A DNA stretch of 64,000 nucleotides from Clostridia bacterium (lineage in GTDB: Bacteria > Bacillota > Clostridia > Oscillospirales > RGIG8002): the NCBI GenBank assembly GCA_017620395.1, contig JAFZQJ010000012.1, positions 1 to 64,000 on the forward strand, read 5' to 3'. Position 1 is the first letter of the stretch. Each line of letters begins with the position of its first letter. A model generated the notes under the pieces. It saw nothing but the letters and a program-made list of their open reading frames with translations, searched no databases and was not told where the DNA came from. Shown in pieces: positions 8,582-16,696 of the stretch. Made by a program: the position numbers and the translations under genes.

Positions 8582-8952
8582 ATGCGTTGCTCCTTGTGGG
8601 AAAATATCCGGGTGAGGACTGTCATCCTGAGCGAAGGCGAAGCCGGAGTCGAAGGATCTTGTCGGTAACGGTCGTGTTATCGGGAAAGTGTGCAGTCGGA
8701 AACGGGGGCTACGCTTCGTTTTCTTTCGCGGCGTTACGCTGAAAGGGATAGCTCGTCTTTAAGATCCTTCGGCTGCGCTCCCGTCGGTCGCTCCGCTCAG
8801 GATGACAAAGGGCGGCGCGGGTGCGAGAATGCACGGACGAGCAATGCTCGTCCCTACGGGCGCGATGCGTCAATATCACTGCGAACGAAGTTCGCCCGGG
8901 GGATTCCTCGTCGGCGGCGCTGCCTCCTCCTCGGAATGACAGGCGCGGCAAA
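8582..8952. repeat. Intergenic repeat block with composite element copy 3 (8621-8806, inverted)
   Basis: No gene is visible. The third copy of the composite element (8621-8806) lies in the opposite orientation to copies 1 and 2. A CGTAGGGACGAGC unit (8812-8870, inverted) and an AATGACAG-ended unit (8900-8941) follow. Confidence 0.8.
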
Positions 8953-10257
8953 TCACTTGCCGCTTATTGTGACTCCGTCGAACGCGGCGTAGGGGAGCAC
9001 GCTCGCGCCGTCGGCGACGCGTTCGGTCGATATGCCGCGCAGGTTCATCAGCAGGTCGGCGAGGTTTCCGTTTATCATTATCTCGCTGACGGCGTCGGTG
9101 ATCCTGCCGTTTTCGATAAGGAAGCTGTTCTTCGCGACGCCGGAGAAGTCGCCGTTGGTGCCGGGCTGTCCGCCGGAGAAGCGGCCGAGCAGCAGTCCTT
9201 TGTCGACGCCGGCGACGAGCTCTTCAAGCGGCGTATCGCCCGCGGGGACGACGAGCGCCCAGGAGGAATTCTTCGCGCGGTCGAAGCCGGTCTTGTTCGA
9301 GGCGTAGAGCGAGAGCAGGAAGCACTGCAGCACGCCGTCCTTGATGAAGTCGAAGTCCTCGCTGACGAAGAGGTCTTCGGTGACGCGCTCGGCGCCGACG
9401 ATCGCGGGATCGAGCGGCGCGAAGCGGACGTTCAGCCGCGTATCCGCGACCTGCGTGCCGAGCTTGTCCTTCCAGGGCGAAGTGCCCTCGATGATGACGC
9501 CGCCGGAGGCGAAGTTTTCCGCCGCGAGCCCGATGAACTCGCCGAGCATCATGGGGGTCAGCACCAGCGTGCCTTCGAACTTGCCGCCGATCGACTTCGG
9601 GTCGGTCTGTTTCGAGACGGCGTCGAGGTCGGCGCGTATCGAGCCCATGTCGATTATCGGCTGCGTCGGGTCGGTGAATACCACGCCGGAGCCGAAAAAG
9701 GAGGAGGACTTGTCTCCGTCGTGCGCGGAGAACATAAGATAGACCTCGTAGCGCCCCGATTCGCCGGTGAAGCGGACGCCGTTGGAGTTCAGCTTCACGC
9801 TCGCGCCGTAGTGGTAGGAGGCGACGAGCTGCTCGATAAGTATGTTCGGCCAGCCCGCCGCGATGTCGTTTTTCAGCTTTTTGACGGCTTCGAAAAACGC
9901 GTCGCGGTCACATTCGAGCGCGCCGGAGGGGAAGTCTTGCGGCTCGCAGGCGGGGGAGATGTCCCATGCGTCGTCGGGAACGGCGCTCTGCGCGGCGGCG
10001 ACGGCGTCGCGGGCGGCTCCGTCGATGCTTTCGCGGTCGAGCGCGTTGGTGGATGCGCCGCCGTTGCGTCCGCCGACGTAGGCGGTAACGCCGACGCCTT
10101 CGTTGAAGATGGTGCGCATCAGCGAGAACTCCCCGCCGTCTATGTTGAATTCGGTCGTGCTGCCGTTGAAGGCGGTGACGACCGCCTTGTCCGCGCCGGC
10201 GTTTTTCAGCGCTTCGAGCGCGTACTGCGCGGCGCCCGTCAGTTTTTCATACTTCAT
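8953..10257 (-). CDS. tldE: TldE/PmbA-like subunit of a TldD/TldE protease
   Basis: Probable non-catalytic partner of the TldD/TldE metalloprotease, a heterodimeric cytoplasmic protease known for trimming peptides and modified peptide natural products. The protein is 434 residues from the chosen start and lacks the HExxxH motif of the partner gene, as expected for TldE/PmbA. It keeps the family C-terminal pattern (GSPWKDKLG-like segment, FSGGQPGTNGDFSGVAKNS). I chose the ATG at 10257 because a GGAGGT site sits 7 bp upstream, inside the end of the preceding gene. The ATG at 10272 has no such site. It starts 1 bp after the tldD-like stop, so the two are almost certainly translationally coupled. 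Confidence 0.92.
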   Translation of the reverse strand: MKYEKLTGAAQYALEALKNAGADKAVVTAFNGSTTEFNIDGGEFSLMRTIFNEGVGVTAYVGGRNGGASTNALDRESIDGAARDAVAAAQSAVPDDAWDISPACEPQDFPSGALECDRDAFFEAVKKLKNDIAAGWPNILIEQLVASYHYGASVKLNSNGVRFTGESGRYEVYLMFSAHDGDKSSSFFGSGVVFTDPTQPIIDMGSIRADLDAVSKQTDPKSIGGKFEGTLVLTPMMLGEFIGLAAENFASGGVIIEGTSPWKDKLGTQVADTRLNVRFAPLDPAIVGAERVTEDLFVSEDFDFIKDGVLQCFLLSLYASNKTGFDRAKNSSWALVVPAGDTPLEELVAGVDKGLLLGRFSGGQPGTNGDFSGVAKNSFLIENGRITDAVSEIMINGNLADLLMNLRGISTERVADGASVLPYAAFDGVTISGK

Positions 10258-10258
10258 A

Positions 10259-11644
10259 TTATCTACCTCCAACCATAATGCGGCAGCGGATGTCCGGGCC
10301 GCCCATGCCGACGGGCATCGGCTGTTTCTTTCCGCACATTCCGGAGCAGGTCCAGTCCATGCGGTCGGAGACCATGTCCGCGGTCTTGAGCATCTCGAAG
10401 GCGACTCCGGTGATGGTGGTGTCGAGTATCGCGCGGCCTTTCTTGCCGTTCTTTATCTCGTAGCCGAAGGGGATGCCGAACATGAATTCGCCGGTCGTGT
10501 CCGCCTGGCCGTTGTTGGTGGTCATGAAGTAGTAGCCGTCGTCGACGGAGGCGATCATGTCTTCGAGCTTGTCCGTTCCGGGGAGTATCGCGGTGTTGCG
10601 CATACGGATCAGCGGCTCGTCCATGAAGGAATAGGCGCGCGCGTTGCCGTGCGGCTTCATGCCGAAGTGCTCGGCGGTCTCGCGGCTGTTCATGTAGCCG
10701 ACGAGGATGCCCTTGTCGATTATCAGCTCGTCCTCGGCGGGCGTGCCTTCGTCGTCGACGTAGATCGGCAGCGGCGCGGCGCCCTGCGGCGTCGTGTGCG
10801 CGTAGTCGACGAGGGTTATCTTGTCGGAGGCGACGCGCTTGTGAAGCATCGGGCCCGCGACGGAGCCGCCGAGCACGAGGTCTGCCTCAGTCGTGTGACC
10901 TACGGCCTCGTGCGCGAGTATGCCTGCCACCTCCGCGCCGAGGATGCAGACGCGCTCGCCGGCGTCGGCGTAGACGCCCTCGCGCTTCTCCATCAGGCGG
11001 TTATAGAGCCTGTCGATGACGGGGCGGAGCAGGGCGGGGTCGGTGAAGTTGTCCGCGAAGCCGCCGAATCCGCCGGCCACGTCGTAGAGCTCGACGGTGA
11101 CGCCGGCGTCCGTTTCGGCGGAAAAGTCGAAATAGATGAAAGCGCGGGGCATAAGCGAGTGGCTGTCATAGCCGTTATCGACGCGCAGAAGCTTCTCCAT
11201 CGAGTCGCAGCGGACGGAGATCGTGCGGCCGGTGAGCTTCGGGCAGTTTTTGACGACGTAGTCGTCGAGCTGACGAGCGAAGTCGATCATGACCGACTGC
11301 GGAACGTCGTCGTAGGGTTTGGCGGTGTCGACGCCCGAGCAGGGCAGGAGGGGCAGCGCGCCCTTGCCCTTGCCGGCGTGCGCGTCCATAAATGCGGCGT
11401 TCTCGGTGGCCGCCTTCAGCACGGCGGCGACGCGGTCTTCGCTCATTTCGCTGTCGGCGGCGAAGCCGTAGACGCCCCCGCGGTAGACGCGGGCGCTGAC
11501 GCCGGAGTTTTCGGTGCGGCTGTTTGATACGAGGTTGCCGGAGAGAAGCCCGACGGCGCGGCGCGTGTTGCGGTGGAGCCGCAGCTCGGTGTGCGCGTTT
11601 GGGTCGAAGCCGTTTTTGTAAACGGAAACGTTGTCGTAGAGCAT
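10259..11644 (-). CDS. tldD: TldD-like zinc metalloprotease subunit
   Basis: Catalytic subunit of a TldD/TldE-type protease, 461 residues. The zinc site HEAVGHTTEAD (HExxxH followed by a Glu) lies near residue 245, followed by the GSVAGPML region. Other family hallmarks are GEFMFGIPFGYEIKNG and the C-terminal CGKKQ and GGPDIRCRIMVGG. In the family the pair acts on unfolded or extended peptides in the cytoplasm. No lanthipeptide, microcin or other peptide-maturation genes occur nearby, so the substrate is open. A GAAAGGAAA site precedes the ATG. It forms a two-gene operon with the TldE-like gene downstream. Confidence 0.95.
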   Translation of the reverse strand: MLYDNVSVYKNGFDPNAHTELRLHRNTRRAVGLLSGNLVSNSRTENSGVSARVYRGGVYGFAADSEMSEDRVAAVLKAATENAAFMDAHAGKGKGALPLLPCSGVDTAKPYDDVPQSVMIDFARQLDDYVVKNCPKLTGRTISVRCDSMEKLLRVDNGYDSHSLMPRAFIYFDFSAETDAGVTVELYDVAGGFGGFADNFTDPALLRPVIDRLYNRLMEKREGVYADAGERVCILGAEVAGILAHEAVGHTTEADLVLGGSVAGPMLHKRVASDKITLVDYAHTTPQGAAPLPIYVDDEGTPAEDELIIDKGILVGYMNSRETAEHFGMKPHGNARAYSFMDEPLIRMRNTAILPGTDKLEDMIASVDDGYYFMTTNNGQADTTGEFMFGIPFGYEIKNGKKGRAILDTTITGVAFEMLKTADMVSDRMDWTCSGMCGKKQPMPVGMGGPDIRCRIMVGGR

Positions 11645-12073
11645 ATATGTTTTTCCTTTCGGGGTTTGTATTTACTGCGGAGCGGGTAGTGCGTGCAGTG
11701 CGGGGAGCGCGTGTAGTGCGGGGAGCGCGTGCATCATTCTGTCATCCTGAAGCGGCGCAGCCGCTGAAGGATCCCACACCCTTTGCGGACGTTTGCATAT
11801 TTGTCATCCTGAGCGGAGTGACGCGTCAGCGTCACGAAGTCGAAGGATCTTGTCGGAAACGCATATGCTCTCGGGGAAAGTGCGCGGTAGAAAACGGAGG
11901 TTATCCTTCCGTTTCTTACGCGGCGTTTCGCTGAAAAGGATAACTCGTCTTTAAGATTCTTCGACTCGCTTCGCTCGCTCAGAATGACAAGCGCCCCGCG
12001 TTCGCTCGGGGGATTCCTCGTCGGCGCGTTCGCGGCTCCTCGGAATGACAGGGGCGGAGCGCGGCTTTCGGGC
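11645..12073. repeat. Intergenic repeat block with composite element copy 4 (11803-11988)
   Basis: No gene is visible. Direct repeats of GTGCGGGGAGCGCGTG-like 17-bp units appear at 11685-11735, immediately upstream of the tldD start region. A CATCCTGAG unit follows at 11741-11775, then composite element copy 4 at 11803-11988 in the same orientation as copy 3, and an AATGACAG-ended unit to 12051. Confidence 0.8.
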
Positions 12074-14836
12074 TTAGAGCGATTCGGCCAGTCCTACCGA
12101 GACGCGCAGCAGGAGCAGCGCGTCGGCGACCGTTACGCTTCCGTCGCCGTCGACGTCGGCGGCGTCGTCGTCTTCGATAAGATCCGCCGCCATGCGCAGT
12201 GCGCGGAGCGCGTCGGAAACGGTGACTTCGCCGTCGCCGTCAAGGTCGCCCTTTACCGGCGGCACGGAGTGTTCGATCTTGAAGGCGTAGACAAGCGTCG
12301 CGCCGTCGCAGGGGAGCATGAATACGTGCCAGCCGTCCGCGGTGACGGGCGTTCCGGCGGCGTAGGGCTGATTGTCGAGCAGCGCCTGAAGTTCGGCGGG
12401 CTCCCAGGTGATCGCGGGCGCGTCGCCGGTCGTAAGGTCGTAGGTGCGGCCGTCCTCGACGCCGTATATGACGGGCATGACCGCCTTGCCGACGGTGAAC
12501 TGCACGCCCGCCATGCGCCAGCCGTTATAGGCGATGAGCATATGCTTGCCGTTGCCGATGGGCGTTCCCTCGGCGTAGGGCTCGCCGTCGAGCGTTATCG
12601 ACTCGGCGTTGGCGAAGGTCGGCTCGGGCGCCTCGCCCGCTTCGTATTCCTTCTGATGCTCAACTCCGTTTATGACGGGCGCGGCGTACGCGGAGAGGTT
12701 CGTGCCGCCCGTGTGGGCGACGTCCTCGTTCAGATCGCGGTATGCGATCGCGCCGGAAACTATCGCGGGCGTGACGTAGGCGGAATCGGTGATCGCGGTC
12801 ATTTCCGCTTCGTAGTAGTCAAGTATCCTGCCGAGCACGACGTTGTCCGTGTTGAGCTCGCGGAGCATATCAGCGCGGCGGAGCTGCTCGAGCGCGGGGA
12901 GGAGCACCTGAATATCGTAGCCGTTCATCAGATCGTCCTTAAACGCCTTGATCGCGGCGGCGTCCAGAGCAGAGGAGTTGAGGCTGGCGGTGAAGACGGC
13001 TCCGTCGAGGCGGCTGTCGCCGTTCGGCTCGGAGCCTATGCCGTACTTGACGTTTCTGTTGTAGTTGATGCCGCCGGTCATGGCTTCGGAGGCGACGGCT
13101 TCGCCGTCGAGCCAGAGGGTGAAGTTTTTGTTGTCGTAGGTGACCGCGGCGTTGCAGACCGCGCCGAGCGGGACGGCGCTTTCGGAAACGAGCGTCAGGT
13201 CGGTCTTGTCGGACTTGTTGACGGTGGCGCAGAGCCTGCCGTCCTCGTCGAGCCAGAGGCGGAGACCGCCGTTGGAGTAGCAGGAAACGAGCGTCTGCTC
13301 CGCGCCGAAGCGGTTGACGGTGAAGACGGTCTCGAGTGTGAGCTTTTTCTGCGTCAGCGTGTAGTAGGAGTTGCTCATCGCGACGGTGAGTTTCGAGCCG
13401 TCGGCGGGAACGTAGGCGAACTTGTCGTTGACCTTTTCGACGCTGCCGCCGATCTGCTTGACCTCAAGCGCGCTGACGGCGTTCCGCGCCTCGCCCGAGG
13501 CGAAGTCGACGGTGAAGAGCTTGCCGCGCGTGAAGGCGGGTATCTGCTTCTGCTTGACGGAAGCGAATTCATAGACGAGCGGTTCGCCGCGCTTGCCGAA
13601 GGATTCGATAGGCACGACTTCGAGACGGTAGAGCGCGTATTCCTCCGCTACGTCCTTAAAGGTCCAGCTGACCGTGCTCTTCATGTTCTCCAGCCCCTTG
13701 TAGAAGTCGGAGAATATCAGCGCCTTGCCGGCGGGGGTCGACGAGCCGTTCTTGTAGAGCTTCAGGTCGTAGGAGTGGACGAAGTCGTCGTGATGCGCGG
13801 CGTCGAAGGTCACGGTGATGTTGCTGCCGGACATGTTGGCTTCGGCGGCGGCGTTCGGCGCGAAGAAGGGCGCGGTGCGGGAGTCCGCGCGCGCGTCGGT
13901 GTATTTGAAGGTGGATTTCTGCAGCGGCAGGTCGAGCACCCACTTATCCTTTATCTGCCTGCCGGTAGCGGCCTTGACGCGGGTTATCTCGATGCGGTCG
14001 GAGTAGATCTCGAGGTAGAGGTACTGCTTCGCCTGATCCGCTTCGGGCGGCACGGAGCCGTTGTCCTTGCCGTATTCGAGCTCGGTGTAGGAGAGGGAGG
14101 AGGTGCCTATCGCCGTGAAGTCGCCCTGCCAGATCGAGCGTTCGTCGTCGAGGACGGCGTGGGAGTGGCCGGAGAAGTGGACGGCGTTCGGGTAGTCCTC
14201 GATTATGCCGCAGAGGAAGTCGTTGCACCAGTTGGCGTCGGGGCCGCTGGCGTAGACGGTGTTTTTGACGTGCTGATGCGTGATGACGAATATCGGCTGT
14301 CCCTCGGGGGTGTCGGCCTTCGCTTTGTTCAGCTCCGTGCGGGCGAAGGTCTTTTCGCCGATGCCGTAGTTACCGTTGGTGGCGGTGCCGAGCGCCGGAT
14401 TGGCGGAGATGACGATGAAGTGATAGCCGCCGATGACGAGGTGCTTGTTCGGCTCGCCGAAGTACTGACGGTAGACGTTCAGCGAGTTGTCTTCCCATAC
14501 GTCGTGGTTGCCGGGGACGGTCACGAGCGGGATCTCGTCGCCGATTATCTCGCCGTACTTCTGCAGAAAGAAGGGGTAGATCGTGCTCGGGCTGGCGCCG
14601 TCCGCGATGTCGCCGACGTCGATGACCGCGTCGACTCCGTGGTCGGCGAAGTACTGCATCGCGGAGATCGTGGCTTCCATATTGGCGCCTGTGGTGCTGT
14701 TCAGCTGATGGTCGCCCATTATTCCCATGCGGAATACGGGCTGTTCCTCGGGCGTTTCGGGTTCGGCCGCGAAGGCGGCGGGAACCGCGCCCGCAAGCAG
14801 GGAAAGGGAAAGCAGGAGAGCGATTAGTTTCTTCAT
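12074..14836 (-). CDS. Secreted metallophosphoesterase with LamG-like, Ig-like and dockerin domains
   Basis: A 920-residue exported protein. It has a signal peptide (1-25, ending AAFAA), a calcineurin-like phosphoesterase domain (about 35-330), a concanavalin/LamG-like domain (about 450-625), two copies of a ~65-residue Ig-like domain (about 719-786 and 787-857), and a type I dockerin (862-919) with two DxDGDGxVxVxDAL loops. The phosphoesterase metal motifs are MGDHQ, DVGDIAD, GNHD, HQH and GHSH. The dockerin predicts docking onto a cohesin scaffold or the cell surface, but no cohesin gene is in the window. An AAAGGAAG site supports the ATG at 14836; the open frame continues upstream without support. 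The enzyme fold is secure, the substrate unknown. Confidence 0.93.
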   Translation of the reverse strand: MKKLIALLLSLSLLAGAVPAAFAAEPETPEEQPVFRMGIMGDHQLNSTTGANMEATISAMQYFADHGVDAVIDVGDIADGASPSTIYPFFLQKYGEIIGDEIPLVTVPGNHDVWEDNSLNVYRQYFGEPNKHLVIGGYHFIVISANPALGTATNGNYGIGEKTFARTELNKAKADTPEGQPIFVITHQHVKNTVYASGPDANWCNDFLCGIIEDYPNAVHFSGHSHAVLDDERSIWQGDFTAIGTSSLSYTELEYGKDNGSVPPEADQAKQYLYLEIYSDRIEITRVKAATGRQIKDKWVLDLPLQKSTFKYTDARADSRTAPFFAPNAAAEANMSGSNITVTFDAAHHDDFVHSYDLKLYKNGSSTPAGKALIFSDFYKGLENMKSTVSWTFKDVAEEYALYRLEVVPIESFGKRGEPLVYEFASVKQKQIPAFTRGKLFTVDFASGEARNAVSALEVKQIGGSVEKVNDKFAYVPADGSKLTVAMSNSYYTLTQKKLTLETVFTVNRFGAEQTLVSCYSNGGLRLWLDEDGRLCATVNKSDKTDLTLVSESAVPLGAVCNAAVTYDNKNFTLWLDGEAVASEAMTGGINYNRNVKYGIGSEPNGDSRLDGAVFTASLNSSALDAAAIKAFKDDLMNGYDIQVLLPALEQLRRADMLRELNTDNVVLGRILDYYEAEMTAITDSAYVTPAIVSGAIAYRDLNEDVAHTGGTNLSAYAAPVINGVEHQKEYEAGEAPEPTFANAESITLDGEPYAEGTPIGNGKHMLIAYNGWRMAGVQFTVGKAVMPVIYGVEDGRTYDLTTGDAPAITWEPAELQALLDNQPYAAGTPVTADGWHVFMLPCDGATLVYAFKIEHSVPPVKGDLDGDGEVTVSDALRALRMAADLIEDDDAADVDGDGSVTVADALLLLRVSVGLAESL

Positions 14837-14876
14837 GGTAGATACTTCCTTTCTGCGATGATATTTCAACAGATAT

Positions 14877-14905
14877 ATTATATCATCGTCAGAGGAACGT
14901 GTCAA
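14877..14905 (-). promoter_or_regulatory. Promoter of the metallophosphoesterase gene
   Basis: On the minus strand, TTGACA (14900-14905) and TATAAT (14877-14882) are separated by exactly 17 bp, a full sigma-70/sigma-A consensus. It drives the dockerin phosphoesterase, whose ATG is 41 bp downstream of the -10 box. The rpe promoter is divergent, 39 bp away. Confidence 0.85.
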
Positions 14906-14944
14906 TGGAAAGATGTGAGCGCGCAATTTTCCTTTATCCTCTAC

Positions 14945-14973
14945 TTGATATTTTTTGAAACGTCTGTTATAAT
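14945..14973 (+). promoter_or_regulatory. Promoter upstream of rpe
   Basis: TTGATA (14945-14950) and TATAAT (14968-14973) with a 17-bp spacer. The leader to the rpe start is about 200 nt, GC-rich and palindromic. It contains an unsupported 61-codon frame at 14979, but I recognise no known riboswitch in it. Confidence 0.75.
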
Positions 14974-15178
14974 ATACTATGTATAAATGGGTAAGTGTCA
15001 AAAAGGGGCGTTGCGCCGTCACGAAAAGGGCGAGTCGCCCCGCCCTTCCCACTTATATCGAAAGCGGCGCGCGTCCGCGTCCGCCTGCTAACAGATTACG
15101 CGCCGGAGCCGCCTCCGGTTACCGCGTCGGCGTCCGCGGGTTTTCCGCCGCGGACGGAAAATGAAAGGAGCAGCGCAA

Positions 15179-15817
15179 ATGAGAGTCGCACCGTCGCTTA
15201 TTTCAGCGGATTTCTCGCGTCTCGGCGAGGAGCTGGGAAATATCCGCGCCCTCGGGCTCGACGCCGTCCACCTCGACGTTATGGACGGGGCGTTCGTGCC
15301 GAATATGACCTTCGGGCAGGTGCTTATAAAGTCGCTTCGCCGCGTGAGTACGCTCTGCTTCGACACCCACCTTATGATAGAGAAGCCGGGGCGCTATATC
15401 GACGATTTCATCGCCGCCGGCAGCGATATCATCACGATACATATAGAGGCGACCGGCGACCCCGTCTCCGACCTGCGCCGCATACGCGAAGCGGGCGTGC
15501 TCGCGGGCGTTTCGGTCAAGCCGAAGACGCCGGTTTCCGCGCTTGAGCCCTACCTCGACTATATCGACCTTATCCTCGTGATGACCGTCGAGCCGGGTTT
15601 CGGCGGGCAGGGCGCGATCCCCGAATGTATAAAAAAGATCGCCGAGGCGAAGGCGCTCGTCGGCGGCAGAAATATCATTATAGAAGCGGACGGCGGCGCG
15701 ACCGTGAAGAACGCCGCCGAGTTCCGCGACGCAGGCTGCGGTATGCTCGTCGCCGGCACCGCCTTCTTCAAGGCGGCTGACAGAGCCGAAGCCGTCTCCG
15801 CGCTGAAAGCGGAGTAA
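15179..15817 (+). CDS. rpe: Ribulose-phosphate 3-epimerase
   Basis: Interconverts ribulose 5-phosphate and xylulose 5-phosphate in the pentose phosphate pathway, in the cytoplasm. TIM-barrel enzyme of 212 residues with the family signatures APSLISADFSRLGEE, HLDVMDGAFVPNMTFG (metal-binding His and Asp), DTHLMIEKP, MTVEPGFGGQ, EADGGAT and LVAGTAFF. I chose the ATG at 15179 because the AAAGGAG at 15164-15170 is its ribosome binding site. The ATG at 15161 would place that site inside the gene. It appears monocistronic with its own promoter. Family call and start are secure. Confidence 0.97.
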   Translation: MRVAPSLISADFSRLGEELGNIRALGLDAVHLDVMDGAFVPNMTFGQVLIKSLRRVSTLCFDTHLMIEKPGRYIDDFIAAGSDIITIHIEATGDPVSDLRRIREAGVLAGVSVKPKTPVSALEPYLDYIDLILVMTVEPGFGGQGAIPECIKKIAEAKALVGGRNIIIEADGGATVKNAAEFRDAGCGMLVAGTAFFKAADRAEAVSALKAE

Positions 15818-16164
15818 CGCCGCCTGCGGCTGTCATCCTGAGGGCGAAGCCCGAAGGATCCCACACCGCAAGCAGCCGGTTGCATATTTGTCATCCTGAG
15901 CGCAGTGACGCGTCAGCGTCACGGAGTCGAAGGATCTTGTCGGAAACATGTGTGTTTTCGGAAAAGTGTGCAGTCGAAAACGAAGGTTACTTTTTCGTTT
16001 CTTACGCGGCTTTCGCTGAAGAGGACAGCTCGTCTTTAAGATTCTTCGACTCGCTTCGCTCGCTCAGAATGACAAACGCTCTGCTTACGGCGGAGGATTC
16101 CTCGTCGGCGCGTTCGCGGCTCCTCGGAATGACAGGCGCGAACGCCGATGCGCCGCAAGCTCCG
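15818..16164. repeat. Intergenic repeat block with composite element copy 5 (15890-16073)
   Basis: No gene is visible. A CATCCTGAG unit (15831-15861) is followed by composite element copy 5 (15890-16073), oriented like copies 3 and 4, and an AATGACAG-ended unit to 16133. The block separates rpe from the convergent small gene. Confidence 0.8.
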
Positions 16165-16611
16165 TCACCTCGCGCGCCACTCCCTCAGAAAGGCCGCTCT
16201 CGCCTCCGTCGGATAGCTCACCTCGCAGAAGTCCCAAGCCCGCGCCGCGAGGCGCTCGGCGTCGGCGCAGGGGAGAAAGAGCAGCAGCGTGACGCTCCCG
16301 TCCGGATGCGGCGTGAATACCGGCGAAAACTCCCTATGTATCCGCTCTATCACCGTGCCCGCGGCGGCGAGATCGCGGAAGCGGAGCGCGATCTCGCATT
16401 TCCCCTCCCGCGCCGGACGCAGCAGCAGCGCGGCTCCGCGCCCGAGCGCGAAGGCGTCCACCGCGACTCTCGCGGGCGGCGGCAGGAACGCCGCCTTCAC
16501 CGCTTTTCTCACCGCGCCGCGAAAGCGCGGGCTTTCCGGCGAAACGCCGTCCGGCAGCTCCGCGCCGCTGAGAAACGCCACCGCGCAGCCGTTTATCCTC
16601 GTTATTTCCAT
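16165..16611 (-). CDS. Possible MecA-like adaptor protein
   Basis: A 148-residue cytoplasmic protein. The N terminus MEITRINGCAVAFLSGAEL resembles the MEIxRIN start of the MecA adaptor family, which delivers proteins to the ClpC/ClpP protease. The C-terminal part has an FRDLAAAGTVIERIHREFSP segment followed by a beta-rich stretch, as in MecA. The acidic linker and the EYG-type ending are not clear, so the resemblance is weak and partial. I chose the ATG at 16611 because GGAG lies 7 bp upstream; the longer frame starting at 16710 has no such site. Divergent from rnfC. A real gene is likely, the function tentative. Confidence 0.6.
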   Translation of the reverse strand: MEITRINGCAVAFLSGAELPDGVSPESPRFRGAVRKAVKAAFLPPPARVAVDAFALGRGAALLLRPAREGKCEIALRFRDLAAAGTVIERIHREFSPVFTPHPDGSVTLLLFLPCADAERLAARAWDFCEVSYPTEARAAFLREWRAR

Positions 16612-16696
16612 ATCGAAACTCCGTAAAGCGTTATTCGGGCTTCGCCCGTTTAATACAATGATACTAACGCAACAGCAAGTAATCAAGAGGTGATAT

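Noticed and set aside
11984-14827. 947-codon plus-strand open frame
   Set aside because: It is the antisense shadow of the dockerin phosphoesterase gene. It has Val/Arg-rich composition, no ribosome binding site and no recognisable domain. High GC content makes such long shadows common here.
14979-15164. 61-codon ORF upstream of rpe
   Set aside because: It begins at the presumed transcription start, has no ribosome binding site, and its composition follows GC-rich palindromes.
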